From Oscillospiraceae bacterium (GTDB lineage Bacteria; Bacillota; Clostridia; Oscillospirales; Oscillospiraceae), in assembly GCA_017461445.1 (NCBI GenBank), contig JAFTXW010000004.1, positions 1 to 64,000 on the forward strand: a DNA stretch of 64,000 nt, written 5' to 3'. This document shows, piece by piece, positions 36,678 through 45,869 of this stretch; the stretch's first letter is position 1, and each line of letters opens with the position of its first letter. A program made the position numbers and the translations under genes. The notes beneath the pieces are model-generated. The model saw only the letters and a list, made by a program, of their open reading frames with translations, ran no database searches and was not told the origin of the DNA.

Positions 36678-37709
36678 ATGAAAGACGGAGTCTTATCTAT
36701 CGTATATGGAGTCGTTGCGCTTCTGTCCGTGTTGCTCTTAATATCGCATTTCCTCTTTGATAAAAAGAAGAATCACCGATTCCTGGCATTGTTTTGCTGT
36801 GTTGCTACATCCAACTTAGGCTATTTTCTTTTGGCAATCTGCAATTCCCTGGCTGTGGCAAAGGTGGCTAACGCCATTTCTTATTTTGGCGGTGCCTTTT
36901 CTATGCTGGTTATGCTGCTCATCATCTATGATGTCTGCCAAATGCGTAAACGGCGGTGGCTTACTTGGAGTTTGACAGGCATCAGTGTTGCGTTCTTTGC
37001 TTTGGCCGCAAGCGGCGATTGGCTTGGTCTTTACTATCGGTCTGTTTCTCTGGAAATCGTCAACGGAACCACCCATCTGGTAAAAGAGTATGGCCCGCTG
37101 CATGGCCTTTACGCACTGTATTTGGCCGGATATGTGGTTCTCATGCTGCTGTGCATTGGCTACGCATCCAAAACCAAACGGTTATCCTCTCCCAAGTACA
37201 CCATATTCCTGCTTGTTACAGTGCTTTTGAATGTGGGGGTGTGGTTGGTAGAACAGGCGATCGTTGAGGAGTTTGAGTTTCTGGCTGTATCCTATATGGT
37301 TACAGAGGTCCTGCTCCTTCTGATTTACAATATGCTTTACGATTATGGCATTATCCGCCCGGAAACCGGTGTCCTGAGTGTGCAGATGCTGACACAGTTG
37401 AATACCCGGCAGGTAGATCCCGGCGCACTGCCTCCCGGCATGGAAGATATGTTCCATAACTTTGCAGAAAAGGCTAAGACCCTGTCCTCGGCGGAACGGC
37501 GGATTCTCAATTACTATATCGACGGCCACGATATTGCCGAGATCCCCGACCTCGCTTTTATCAGCATCCACACGGTGAAAAAGCATAACCGCAGCATCTA
37601 TCAGAAGCTGGAAATCGCTTCCCGCGACGAGTTGATGCTATACATCGAGTTATTCCGCTGCTGCGGACGCCTTGATGAACTGACCGGCGAAGGCTTAGAA
37701 AGCACTTAA
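36678..37709 (+). CDS. Membrane LuxR-family regulator (7TM sensor domain plus HTH)
   Basis: A 343-aa one-component regulator. Seven hydrophobic helices fill residues 5-235, resembling the N-terminal 7TM module found on some histidine kinases. A short linker leads to a C-terminal LuxR/GerE helix-turn-helix (about 270-325: LSSAERRILNYYIDGHDIAEIPDLAFISIHTVKKHNRSIYQKLEI). It could thus sense a membrane or extracellular cue and act on DNA directly. AAGGAG lies upstream of the ATG. It stands before the YdjI/G/H-like module, separated by two terminator-like hairpins, and is the obvious candidate regulator. AT-richer than the flanking chromosome. Confidence 0.82.
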   Translation: MKDGVLSIVYGVVALLSVLLLISHFLFDKKKNHRFLALFCCVATSNLGYFLLAICNSLAVAKVANAISYFGGAFSMLVMLLIIYDVCQMRKRRWLTWSLTGISVAFFALAASGDWLGLYYRSVSLEIVNGTTHLVKEYGPLHGLYALYLAGYVVLMLLCIGYASKTKRLSSPKYTIFLLVTVLLNVGVWLVEQAIVEEFEFLAVSYMVTEVLLLLIYNMLYDYGIIRPETGVLSVQMLTQLNTRQVDPGALPPGMEDMFHNFAEKAKTLSSAERRILNYYIDGHDIAEIPDLAFISIHTVKKHNRSIYQKLEIASRDELMLYIELFRCCGRLDELTGEGLEST

Positions 37710-37722
37710 TCCAATATAGTTA

Positions 37723-37805
37723 TAATGCACAGGTGATAGAGGTGTCACCTGTGCATTTTGCATATTATCCCAAGGATACTTTTACGCAGAAGTATCCTTG
37801 GGACC
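37723..37805 (+). terminator. Two tandem terminator-like hairpins
   Basis: First AATGCACAGGTGA/TCACCTGTGCATTTTG (37723-37758). Second CCCAAGGATACTT/AAGTATCCTTGGG (37769-37802), followed by ACCATTTTATTTG. They separate the regulator from the envelope module; the second could instead be a leader structure for it. Confidence 0.7.
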
Positions 37806-37868
37806 ATTTTATTTGCAGGAAAAGCAAACTACAATGATATTGTCAGATGATGAAAGGAGGGTTGCGTA

Positions 37869-38240
37869 TTGAAGAAGTTAGTGGAAGCGGTCCTTGAAAA
37901 CTTATCGACGAAAGAAGTATTCCTGTTCCGAGTAACTTGTGGAAGCTGTGGCACGGAATACGGCAATAAGCCGATACGGTTTTCTAAAGCAGAAATGCCA
38001 CCCACCACACAGAGCAAGCAAATCATTTACGATGCACTGTATGAGCAGGAATTTGGAGAAGCCCGCCGCATAGCAATTCGAAATGCTGCAGAGCATATGA
38101 ATTACTGCCCGATTTGTAAGCGGCTGGTCTGTAATCAATGTTTCTTGATCTGTGATGATTTGGATATGTGCAAACAATGTGCAGCCGATTTGGAGCAGCA
38201 AGGAAATCCGGTTTTGGTCAGTTTCCTTGAGGCAAAGTGA
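37869..38240 (+). CDS. Cys-rich zinc-ribbon-like protein, TTG start
   Basis: An unrecognised 123-aa protein with six or more paired cysteines: CGSC (about 25-28), CPIC (about 78-81), CNQCF, and CDDLDMCKQC near residue 100. It probably folds as two zinc-binding ribbons. The TTG at 37869 is chosen because GAAAGGAGG ends 8 nt before it. It starts a same-strand run with the SPFH, YdjG-like and TPM genes, sharing their zinc-ribbon theme, so a role in that module is likely but unproven. Confidence 0.72.
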   Translation: MKKLVEAVLENLSTKEVFLFRVTCGSCGTEYGNKPIRFSKAEMPPTTQSKQIIYDALYEQEFGEARRIAIRNAAEHMNYCPICKRLVCNQCFLICDDLDMCKQCAADLEQQGNPVLVSFLEAK

Positions 38241-38262
38241 CAGAAAAGAAGGGAGTCAAACC

Positions 38263-39654
38263 ATGGGACTTATTAAAGCAGGTATTGGAGCGTTAGGCGG
38301 CACTTTAGCCGATCAGTGGAAAGAGTTCTTCTACTGCGAGGCAATGGAAAAAGATGTGTTGGTAACAAAAGGTCAGAAGCGTATTTCCGGACGCAGTTCC
38401 AACACAAAGGGAAACGATAATATCATTTCCAACGGCTCCGGCATTGCCGTTGCCGACGGTCAGTGCATGATCATCGTGGAGCAGGGCAAAGTTGTAGAAG
38501 TATGTGCGGAACCCGGCGAATATACATATGATTCTTCTACAGAACCCTCTATCTTTGCAGGCTCCTTTGGCGAGAGTTTGAAGCAGACTTTCCAGACTAT
38601 CGGAAAGCGTTTTACCTACGGCGGCGACACCGGTAAGGATCAGAGAGTGTATTATTTCAACACCAAGGAACTGATCGACAACAAGTTTGGCACGCCCAAT
38701 CCCATTCCCTTCCGGGTGGTGGACAGCAAGATTGGCCTGGATATCGATGTATCCGTCCGTTGTAGTGGTGTGTATTCCTACAAGATCGCAGACCCGCTGC
38801 TGTTTTATACCAATGTCTGCGGTAATGTCTCCGGTGAATACCGGCGCAGTGAACTGGATAGCCAGTTGAAAACAGAGTTTATCAGTGCTTTGCAGCCTGC
38901 ATTTGGCAAGCTGTCCGAGTTGGGTCTGCGCCCCAATCAGATTGTGGCCCACACGACGGATATGGAAAATGCTATGAACGAGGCGCTTTCCTCCAAGTGG
39001 TCTGCATTGCGTGGTTTGCAGGTGGTCAGCATCGCCCTGGGTTCTGTTACATTGCCGGAGGAAGATGCGGAACTGATCAAGCAGGCACAACGCACGGCCA
39101 TCATGCGGGATCCTACCATGGCAGCAGCCACATTGGTTGGTGCCCAGGCAGATGCCATGAAGGCAGCAGCCGCCAACGAGGGTGGCGCTATGACCGGCTT
39201 TATGGGAATGGGTATGGCCATGAACGCAGGCGGCGGTATGAATGCCCAAAATCTCTTTGCAATGGGTCACCAGCAGGCACCGAAACAGCCTGCCGCCGAT
39301 GGCTGGAAATGCAGCTGCGGCGCGGTTGCCATCGGTAAATTCTGTCCGGAATGCGGCAGCAAGAAACCGGAACCGAAGCCTGCGGGTGGGTGGACCTGCA
39401 AGTGCGGTGCAACAGCAACCGGTAAGTTCTGCCCCGAGTGCGGCAGTCCCAAGCCTGCGGATAATGGCAGTTGGACCTGCTCCTGCGGAACTGCCAATAC
39501 CGGCAAATTCTGCCAGAACTGCGGCAGCAGGAAACCCGCCGGAATCCCCCAGTACCGCTGCGACAAGTGCGGCTGGCAGCCGGAAGATCCTACCAAAGCA
39601 CCTCGTTTCTGCCCCGAATGCGGCGACCCATTTGACAATGGCGACCTGATCTGA
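38263..39654 (+). CDS. SPFH-domain protein with C-terminal zinc ribbons (YdjI-like)
   Basis: A 463-aa protein similar to B. subtilis YdjI, the virion-core-protein-like SPFH family. The N-terminal SPFH/band-7-like domain (about 1-300) contains the family stretches DQWKEFFYCEA, VTKGQKRISGRSSN, DGQCMIIVEQGKVVEVCAEPG and FYTNVCGNVSGEYRRSELDSQLKTE. A Gly/Met-rich hinge leads to four CxCG...CxxCG ribbons (from about 347). In B. subtilis YdjI joins the YdjG-YdjH membrane complex that recruits PspA. No pspA is visible here. GGGAG before the ATG at 38263. Confidence 0.85.
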   Translation: MGLIKAGIGALGGTLADQWKEFFYCEAMEKDVLVTKGQKRISGRSSNTKGNDNIISNGSGIAVADGQCMIIVEQGKVVEVCAEPGEYTYDSSTEPSIFAGSFGESLKQTFQTIGKRFTYGGDTGKDQRVYYFNTKELIDNKFGTPNPIPFRVVDSKIGLDIDVSVRCSGVYSYKIADPLLFYTNVCGNVSGEYRRSELDSQLKTEFISALQPAFGKLSELGLRPNQIVAHTTDMENAMNEALSSKWSALRGLQVVSIALGSVTLPEEDAELIKQAQRTAIMRDPTMAAATLVGAQADAMKAAAANEGGAMTGFMGMGMAMNAGGGMNAQNLFAMGHQQAPKQPAADGWKCSCGAVAIGKFCPECGSKKPEPKPAGGWTCKCGATATGKFCPECGSPKPADNGSWTCSCGTANTGKFCQNCGSRKPAGIPQYRCDKCGWQPEDPTKAPRFCPECGDPFDNGDLI

Positions 39655-39676
39655 TTGAGAAAGGAAGTGCATCTTG

Positions 39677-40756
39677 ATGGCTGTATTGCAGGAATATAAA
39701 TGTCCCTGCTGCGGTGGTGCCATCGGCTTTGACTCCGGTATCCAAAAAATGAAGTGTCCTTTTTGCGATACGGAGTTTGAGATGGAGGCACTGGCAGCCT
39801 ATGACAGTGAACTGAATAATGAACAGGCGGATGCCCTACAATGGGATCACGCATCCACCGAAAGCTGGCAGGACGATGACAACATTCGCAGCTTTGTCTG
39901 CAAATCCTGCGGTGGTGAGATCATCGGTGATGAAAATACCGCTGCAACCGCCTGCCCCTATTGCGGCAATCCGGTGGTGATGATGTCCCAATTTACCGGT
40001 GCTTTGAAGCCAGATTGTGTGATTCCCTTTAAGCTGGATAAGGAAGCAGCCATTGCGGCGCTGAAAAAGCATTACGAAGGGAAACGGCTGCTGCCGAAGG
40101 TTTTCAAAGATGAAAACCACTTGCAGGAGATCCAAGGCATCTATGTTCCGGTCTGGCTTTTTGACGCAAAGGCAGAAGCGGATGTGCGGTATAAAGCAAC
40201 GCAGGTTCGCTCTTGGAGCGACAGCCGCTATGATTATACCCAGACAAGTTACTTTGCGTTGGCTCGAAGCGGTCAACTGGGATTCTCCTGCATCCCTGTG
40301 GATGGTTCTACGAAAATGGACGATGCCATGATGGAAGCCATTGAACCATACGATATTTCCCAGGCGGTGGATTTTCAGACCGCGTATCTTGCAGGATACC
40401 TGGCAGATAAATACGATGTAGATGCCGAAGAGAGCATCCAGCGTGCAAATGAGCGGATCAAAAAAAGCACAGAGGATGCGTTTGCTGCTACCGCAATGGG
40501 ATATACATCGGTGATCCCCGAGTTTTCCAGTGTGCGGTTATCTCAGGGCCAGACACGGTATGCCTTATATCCGGTTTGGCTACTGAATACCAAGTGGAAC
40601 GGCAAACAGTACACCTTTGCTATGAACGGACAGACCGGCAAGCTGGTGGGAGATCTTCCTATGGATAAGGCTGCATACAACAAATGGTTCTCCGGAATTG
40701 CTGCTGTGGTTGGTGCGGCGGTGTTCGCGTTGAGCTACCTTTTGTGGCTGCTGTAA
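39677..40756 (+). CDS. TFIIB-type zinc-ribbon membrane protein (YdjG-like)
   Basis: A 359-aa protein with two N-terminal zinc ribbons, CPCCGG...CPFC (about 9-30) and CKSCGG...CPYCG (about 75-98), a long soluble region, and a single C-terminal membrane helix (about 336-357), so the ribbons face the cytoplasm. This is the layout of B. subtilis YdjG. It lies 22 nt after the SPFH gene and 13 nt before the TPM gene, almost certainly one transcript. ATG at 39677 is taken over the adjacent TTG. Expected role: membrane anchor for the SPFH protein. Confidence 0.8.
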   Translation: MAVLQEYKCPCCGGAIGFDSGIQKMKCPFCDTEFEMEALAAYDSELNNEQADALQWDHASTESWQDDDNIRSFVCKSCGGEIIGDENTAATACPYCGNPVVMMSQFTGALKPDCVIPFKLDKEAAIAALKKHYEGKRLLPKVFKDENHLQEIQGIYVPVWLFDAKAEADVRYKATQVRSWSDSRYDYTQTSYFALARSGQLGFSCIPVDGSTKMDDAMMEAIEPYDISQAVDFQTAYLAGYLADKYDVDAEESIQRANERIKKSTEDAFAATAMGYTSVIPEFSSVRLSQGQTRYALYPVWLLNTKWNGKQYTFAMNGQTGKLVGDLPMDKAAYNKWFSGIAAVVGAAVFALSYLLWLL

Positions 40757-40769
40757 GGGAGGAAATGCT

Positions 40770-41543
40770 ATGAAAAAAATGATTTCCTTACTTGCAGCTG
40801 TGTTGCTGCTCGCGTCCTTCGTTCTCCCTGTTTCGGCAGCCAGCCCCCGACTTGTGGATGAAGCAGGACTGCTCTCCGATACAGAATGTGCAGCTATCGA
40901 AAAGCAGCTGGATGCACTCAGTACACAATACGGCCTGGATGTGGTGATTGTTACTACGCAATCCACAGGCGGCAGCACCCCTATGGAATATGCTGACGAT
41001 TATTTCGACTACAACGACTATGCTTCCGACGGTGTGTTACTGCTCGTAAGCATGGAAGAAAGCGATTGGTGGATATCCACTACAGGTTATGGCATTCAGG
41101 CCTTTACCGATGCCGGTATTGCATACATAGGCGATCAAATAGTCCCTTATCTGTCTGATGGCGAATATGCTGGGGCCTTTACCGCATTTGCAGACCTATG
41201 CGATCAATTCCTTGCCCAAGCGAAGAACGGCGATCCCTTCGACACACACAATCTGCCAAAAGAACCTTTCAAACCGGTTCGGAATGTGATTATCGCTCTG
41301 GTGATCGGCCTGGCAGCCGCTTTCTTTGCCACCGGCTCCATGAAAAAGAAGCTGAAGTCCGTGGTTCAGAAAGCACAGGCAAATGACTATGTAGCACCCG
41401 GCAGCCTGCAGATTACCCAATCCCGGGACTTCCATCTTTACACCCATTTGGATCGTCGGGAAAAGGCTCAATCCAGCGGTGGATCATCGACCCACACTTC
41501 TTCCTCCGGTACTACTCACGGAGGCGGAGGCGGAAAATTTTAA
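40770..41543 (+). CDS. TPM-domain membrane protein (YdjH-like)
   Basis: A 257-aa exported protein: signal peptide 1-24, TPM/Psb32 domain (about 28-160, RLVDEAGLLSDTE and the acidic YADDYFDYNDYASDGVLLLVS), one membrane helix near 174-191, then a Lys-rich cytoplasmic part ending in GGGGGKF. The same arrangement is seen in YdjH, partner of YdjG in the B. subtilis PspA-recruiting complex. TPM domains bind Ca2+ and some have phosphatase activity; which applies here is unknown. GGGAGG before the ATG. Confidence 0.82.
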   Translation: MKKMISLLAAVLLLASFVLPVSAASPRLVDEAGLLSDTECAAIEKQLDALSTQYGLDVVIVTTQSTGGSTPMEYADDYFDYNDYASDGVLLLVSMEESDWWISTTGYGIQAFTDAGIAYIGDQIVPYLSDGEYAGAFTAFADLCDQFLAQAKNGDPFDTHNLPKEPFKPVRNVIIALVIGLAAAFFATGSMKKKLKSVVQKAQANDYVAPGSLQITQSRDFHLYTHLDRREKAQSSGGSSTHTSSSGTTHGGGGGKF

Positions 41544-41584
41544 GAAAGCAAATAAAATATTAAGATAAAAACGGAGGTATTATT

Positions 41585-42439
41585 ATGGGTATTGGAGATT
41601 GGTTCAAAAAGACATTCGGTAAGCAGACTTGTGCGTTCTGCGGCAAGGAAGTTGGCATGATGAGCCGTGACAAGATCAAAAACGACGAGTTTATCTGCAG
41701 CGACTGCAAGCGTACCTGCTCCCGCTTTCTCCAGGTCTACCGCCTCACCAAGGACGAGCTGCTGGGCCATATGGAGTACATGAAGCGCCAGGGCAAGCTG
41801 GTGGAATCCATGGAAGGAGTAAAGGAGCGTCGCGTTCCCAGCGCAGGCAGACAGGGCATCCTGTTCTATGACGAAGCCGGTATGTTCCGAATCTACGATG
41901 TGGACAAGGATCACCGCTATGCCATGGAAATGATCCGTTACGACCAGGTGGCCAAGTATGAGCCTTATCTGGACGAGGCTGAGCCCGATGAGCCCGGCAA
42001 GGAGAAAATTTTTGGCGAGTGCGGTGTGAAGCTGACCCTGGTGGGCGGCATGGATGATCTGTCCCAGATGCCCAAGGGTCTGCGGGCGCATCCCTATATC
42101 ACCCAGGAGATCACTATCTGTGTCAACAACCGGGAGAAGGACATTGGCATGATGGATGTGAACCACATTATTGGTCACTTCAATTATATCTTCGGCGTGA
42201 ACGATGACACCAAGGGCCTGTTCAGCTTTGGCCCCACCAAACAGCAGAAGCGTGAGGGCGAGGCACTGAAGGCAATGACCGGTATGTTCGGTGCTGCTAT
42301 TAAAGCTGCCAGAACCGGTGAGGTGCCCGAGGATGCTGCGGCTAAGGTCGCCGATGCCATGAACAAGGTGGACGATGCTGCCACCAGCGGTCTTGCCCGG
42401 TACTCCCGTCTTGCCGACGAAGCAGAAGCGAAGATCTGA
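41585..42439 (+). CDS. DUF4428-domain protein
   Basis: A 284-aa cytoplasmic protein with an N-terminal DUF4428 zinc knuckle (CAFCGKEVG ... FICSDCKRTC, residues 16-44), a beta-rich PH-like middle (about 85-180) and an Ala-rich helical tail. Proteins of this type often accompany SPFH/YdjI genes and may bind them through shared ribbon or PH modules. That is inference. AGGAGG-like site (GGAGGTATTATT) before the ATG. 41 nt after the TPM gene. Confidence 0.75.
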   Translation: MGIGDWFKKTFGKQTCAFCGKEVGMMSRDKIKNDEFICSDCKRTCSRFLQVYRLTKDELLGHMEYMKRQGKLVESMEGVKERRVPSAGRQGILFYDEAGMFRIYDVDKDHRYAMEMIRYDQVAKYEPYLDEAEPDEPGKEKIFGECGVKLTLVGGMDDLSQMPKGLRAHPYITQEITICVNNREKDIGMMDVNHIIGHFNYIFGVNDDTKGLFSFGPTKQQKREGEALKAMTGMFGAAIKAARTGEVPEDAAAKVADAMNKVDDAATSGLARYSRLADEAEAKI

Positions 42440-42470
42440 CAATATCTTTGCACATAAGGAGGAAATGAAT

Positions 42471-43805
42471 ATGAAAAAGATCGTTGCACTTTTGCTGGCA
42501 GTAGTAATGCTGCTGTCCCTGACCGCCTGCGGCGGCGGGGATGATAACACGACTCCCGACAATACGGATACAACCGCGAACACCGATACCGGCACTACCC
42601 CACCTTCCGGCACAGGCGACAAAGAGGACGAAGGGAAAGCACCGACGGGCGGGGACACCATCGTGCTGTATTACGGCTCTAACCACTACGGTGGGTATGA
42701 GGCCACCTTCTACTGCCCGGAGGGCGCTTACATCGATGAAGACGATTTGGAGGAGTACAAAGCAGACGGCAGTGTCATGTCCTTCACCGTTTACGACGAT
42801 GTGCAGGAATATCAGGCCTATGCCGAAAACCACTGGAGCAGGGAGATCTACACCAGTGATCCGGAAGTCTATGAAATTGCGCCGCAGCTCTATTTTTACG
42901 GAGAGTTGGACGATTATAACGCAGCGGAATATGAGAACTGCTCCCAGACCGTCACCGACCTGGGATTCCAGTGGGAGGGCAAGGATGTGATGCTCCTGGA
43001 GACCCGTTACACCTTTTCGGGCTATTCGGAGCAAACGGAGCTGTTTGTCTGCGTGGAGTTTGAGAACGAATACTGGAGGACAAAGGACGGCGGCGGGACG
43101 GAGGAGCACCTGTTCGCCCCCGCTCTGTTGGGCTTTGAGCTCTCCAGCTGGAATGAACTGACTGTGGACCAGTGCGCCTGGATCGCAGGTCAGCTCTTCG
43201 GCGTGGACAGCGGCAGAACCTGGCCTCTGGAGGGTGAAGGCGGCGAAAGTACCCAGCCGCCCGCCGCCGATGTGGACGCTTCCGCACTGTACGGCACCTG
43301 GATCAACCCGGAGAGCGACTGGGGCGACACCTTTGTTTTCAACCCGGACGGTACCGGTATGCTGGTCAGCGGCCCCCAGTACCCCTATACTTATGCGGTC
43401 AGCGGCAGCACCCTCACCATCACCTATGAAGATGGGGACAAGGAGAGCTTTGAGGTATCTGTGACCGGTGGGAAGCCGATCCTCGTGGACGAATTTGGCA
43501 ACGAGATCAAACTGGAGCCGTCCGAGGAAGAAGTTGAGATCCACGACAGCGACGCTCTGGCCAGTGCATTGATAGGCTGTTGGCTGGATGAGGCAGGCGG
43601 CAACAATGAGAGCTTCACCTTCAATGCAGACGGAAGAGGTATCTACACCTGGAAGGATGAAACCTACGAATACTCCTACACACTCAGCAGCAGCGAAAAT
43701 ATTCTGGATATCAGCTTTGATGACGGTGATCATCTCACCTACTATGTTGAGGTCGATGGCAACACCCTGATTCTTGACAAAGACTGGGAGCTGATCCGTC
43801 AGTAG
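42471..43805 (+). CDS. Lipoprotein with two lipocalin-like C-terminal repeats
   Basis: A 444-aa surface lipoprotein. Signal and lipobox SLTAC (Cys about 19) are followed by a Thr/Asp/Pro linker to about 60. A unique domain then precedes two homologous repeats, LYGTWINPESDWGDTFVFNPDG and LIGCWLDEAGGNNESFTFNADG, each with the G-x-W start and beta-strand pattern of small lipocalin/DUF5640-like domains. AAGGAGG lies 8 nt before the ATG at 42471; the ATG two codons earlier is too close. Ligand unknown. Placed at the end of the envelope module, so perhaps its outward-facing part. Confidence 0.72.
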   Translation: MKKIVALLLAVVMLLSLTACGGGDDNTTPDNTDTTANTDTGTTPPSGTGDKEDEGKAPTGGDTIVLYYGSNHYGGYEATFYCPEGAYIDEDDLEEYKADGSVMSFTVYDDVQEYQAYAENHWSREIYTSDPEVYEIAPQLYFYGELDDYNAAEYENCSQTVTDLGFQWEGKDVMLLETRYTFSGYSEQTELFVCVEFENEYWRTKDGGGTEEHLFAPALLGFELSSWNELTVDQCAWIAGQLFGVDSGRTWPLEGEGGESTQPPAADVDASALYGTWINPESDWGDTFVFNPDGTGMLVSGPQYPYTYAVSGSTLTITYEDGDKESFEVSVTGGKPILVDEFGNEIKLEPSEEEVEIHDSDALASALIGCWLDEAGGNNESFTFNADGRGIYTWKDETYEYSYTLSSSENILDISFDDGDHLTYYVEVDGNTLILDKDWELIRQ

Positions 43806-43904
43806 AAGATACCCCCTCATTAAAACAACCAACAACCCGGTCGAAGGGAGCTTCGGCTCCCTTCTTCTCAAAGCAATTAAATAGAATATGAGGAGGAAAT
43901 CATA

Positions 43905-44516
43905 ATAAGTATTTTTGATTCTTTGAAGCGGCAGGCGGAGTCCGCCATCAAACGCGAGGCATCCAAAGCGTTAAACAGTCCGGTGAACAGCGCTGGGCAG
44001 TCGGTGGGCAAGGGAAAAAACCGCAGCGAGACCTTTACCTTTTCCACCCTACCTTCTAATGTGGATGAGCTGCGCGCACTGCCCGAGGCATCCCTCGATT
44101 CCGCCTTCAAGACTACGGCGCTGACCATTCTGGCCCTGTGCCACTACGAAGCAGACCCGTCCACTGCCCTTGAAATGCTGGACTTCCTCAAAGGCCCGGC
44201 CAAGGTCAGCACCTATGAAAAGCAGTTTATCGGAGAGCGTCTGAGAGGCAAAGAGTACAAGACCCGCTCCTTCCTGGCCGGAGCAACGCCGGAAAACAGC
44301 TACCAGCCCACTACGCCATACACCATCACCGTCAGCGAAAACCCCTACTCCTTTGATGAGGAGAACTGGGCGACCCTGTATGTGACCAGCGGCGGCGCGG
44401 ATAATCCCCGTCCCATCAAGTTACGGAAAAAGCCTTCCACCGGCCAGTGGTTTCTCAACGAGATTCAATGCCTTGCCGACATCCGGGTTCCTGTGGCGGA
44501 AGATCCGTGGGCGTAA
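43905..44516 (+). CDS. DUF6935-like protein, probable ATA start
   Basis: A 203-aa cytoplasmic protein of a family I know only as DUF6935-like; function unknown. The sequence has no membrane segment. AGGAGG (43891-43896) lies 8 nt before an ATA at 43905, which would give xSIFDSLKRQAESAIK, a natural N-terminus. The first TTG (43923) is 26 nt from the SD and no ATG exists before 44105. It is flanked by two lipoprotein genes and follows a short hairpin-like sequence (GGGAGCTTCGGCTCCC). A 5'-truncated or mutated start is the alternative. Confidence 0.65.
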   Translation: MSIFDSLKRQAESAIKREASKALNSPVNSAGQSVGKGKNRSETFTFSTLPSNVDELRALPEASLDSAFKTTALTILALCHYEADPSTALEMLDFLKGPAKVSTYEKQFIGERLRGKEYKTRSFLAGATPENSYQPTTPYTITVSENPYSFDEENWATLYVTSGGADNPRPIKLRKKPSTGQWFLNEIQCLADIRVPVAEDPWA

Positions 44517-44545
44517 CCCTATTTAAGCATGAAAGGATGATGGCA

Positions 44546-45640
44546 ATGAAAAGATGGAAAAGAACAGTGACACTTTTGTTGTCCATAGTTATGCTCCTGT
44601 GCCTTGTTGCCTGCGACGGAGATAATGATCCCACCACCGGAACCACAGAGCCTGAACCAACGAAAGAGCAGATACCGGAAACAACAGAAGCTACACATAC
44701 TTCTGATACTACCACAACGACTGAAGCAACTATGTCAACCGAAGATTGGGAGGATCCTTCCCTGATTATTTTCCGGCAGGCAATGATAGAAACGCCCCAG
44801 CTTTTCGCCGCGGCATTCTTTGGCTATGTGCCGCAGGATGCAGATCCCTTTGCAGTCATGCAGGAAGCAGCCCCCCAGTTGTGTGAAGATCTGCCCTTCC
44901 TGCTGACCATTCGGGAAGAAAATATCATGGGCACTTTCGGTTACCTGTTCTGCATCGTACCCGCGGATGAAAACGCGTCGGTTGCAGTGAACCGAAGACC
45001 GTGGAACCCGCAAAACGAAAGCTATGAAGAGCCGGAGGTCCTTTACCGCAGCGAAAGCGGCTCCCCGATTCTGGTGATGTGCCCCAATGAAGACTGGATA
45101 CCGGACACAGAGGTTGTCATCACGGATTCTAATGGAACCGTGACAATTTGGAGTCCCTATCTCGATCCCAGTTACCACATTTCTGCCCTGCTCAATGACA
45201 ACGGAGAGAGTCTGATCTTTGACTTTACCTCTTACGACGAGCTTTCTAATCCGGGGTGGAATCAGGGAATCGACAGTTCCGAACTGGTTGGCACCTGGGA
45301 GCTGGCTTGGACAGAAGTAGAGGGTGATCGGAATGAGGCAGCGCCCGGTGTCTGCATCATCGAAATCACATCGGATGAAACGGGCATTTATCGGTTCACA
45401 TATACAAACAAGGATTTTCCCGAGGAGAACATCCAGGACCGGGAGCTGCTTGTTGTCCCCGGTGAGCTGTATCCGGGCTGCAGCAATAACCAGTGGATCG
45501 CGGAAGTGACCGAAGAAAGCGGAGACCCCGTTCAATACGCGCTCACCCTGCTGGAGGACGGCACGCTGCTGCTGCAAACCTACTGGGAAATGGACGGCAT
45601 GCCCTGGGTCAGCTATGGGTGGTATTGCCGGGTATCGTAA
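44546..45640 (+). CDS. Lipoprotein of unknown function
   Basis: A 364-aa protein with a basic N-terminus (KRWKRT), hydrophobic core and lipobox LCLVAC (Cys about 22), then a Thr/Glu-rich linker to about 65 and an acidic beta-rich domain. No family recognised. The C-terminal third contains a LVGTWEL segment similar to the G-x-W start of the lipocalin-like repeats of the 42471 lipoprotein, so the two may be related. AAAGG before several clustered ATGs; 44546 has the best spacing. Last gene of the run. Confidence 0.65.
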   Translation: MKRWKRTVTLLLSIVMLLCLVACDGDNDPTTGTTEPEPTKEQIPETTEATHTSDTTTTTEATMSTEDWEDPSLIIFRQAMIETPQLFAAAFFGYVPQDADPFAVMQEAAPQLCEDLPFLLTIREENIMGTFGYLFCIVPADENASVAVNRRPWNPQNESYEEPEVLYRSESGSPILVMCPNEDWIPDTEVVITDSNGTVTIWSPYLDPSYHISALLNDNGESLIFDFTSYDELSNPGWNQGIDSSELVGTWELAWTEVEGDRNEAAPGVCIIEITSDETGIYRFTYTNKDFPEENIQDRELLVVPGELYPGCSNNQWIAEVTEESGDPVQYALTLLEDGTLLLQTYWEMDGMPWVSYGWYCRVS

Positions 45641-45659
45641 ATCCTAAATCAGGGATACA

Positions 45660-45815
45660 TATAAATTCGCCTTTGTAGCCGACAGAAATGTTTTCGTCGA
45701 TGCCTACATCGTTTCCGGCTCTGAAAACGGCTACAAAGCCAAAACTCGAAAATTAGCCACCATATGCTGCGGTTTCTGTACAAGCAGAACCACAACATAT
45801 GGTGGCGTTTTTGGC
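45660..45815 (+). terminator. Inverted repeats after the lipoprotein gene
   Basis: GCCTTTGTAGCCG/CGGCTACAAAGCC (about 45668-45738) is followed by a long stem GCCACCATATG.../...CATATGGTGGC (45758-45809) and GTTTTTGG. The second is a plausible terminator. No gene in 45641-45937. Confidence 0.6.
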
Positions 45816-45869
45816 CCTTGAAAAAGTATTGTTTTCGCAGGCTATGGAAAATCCCGGATTCGGGGGATT

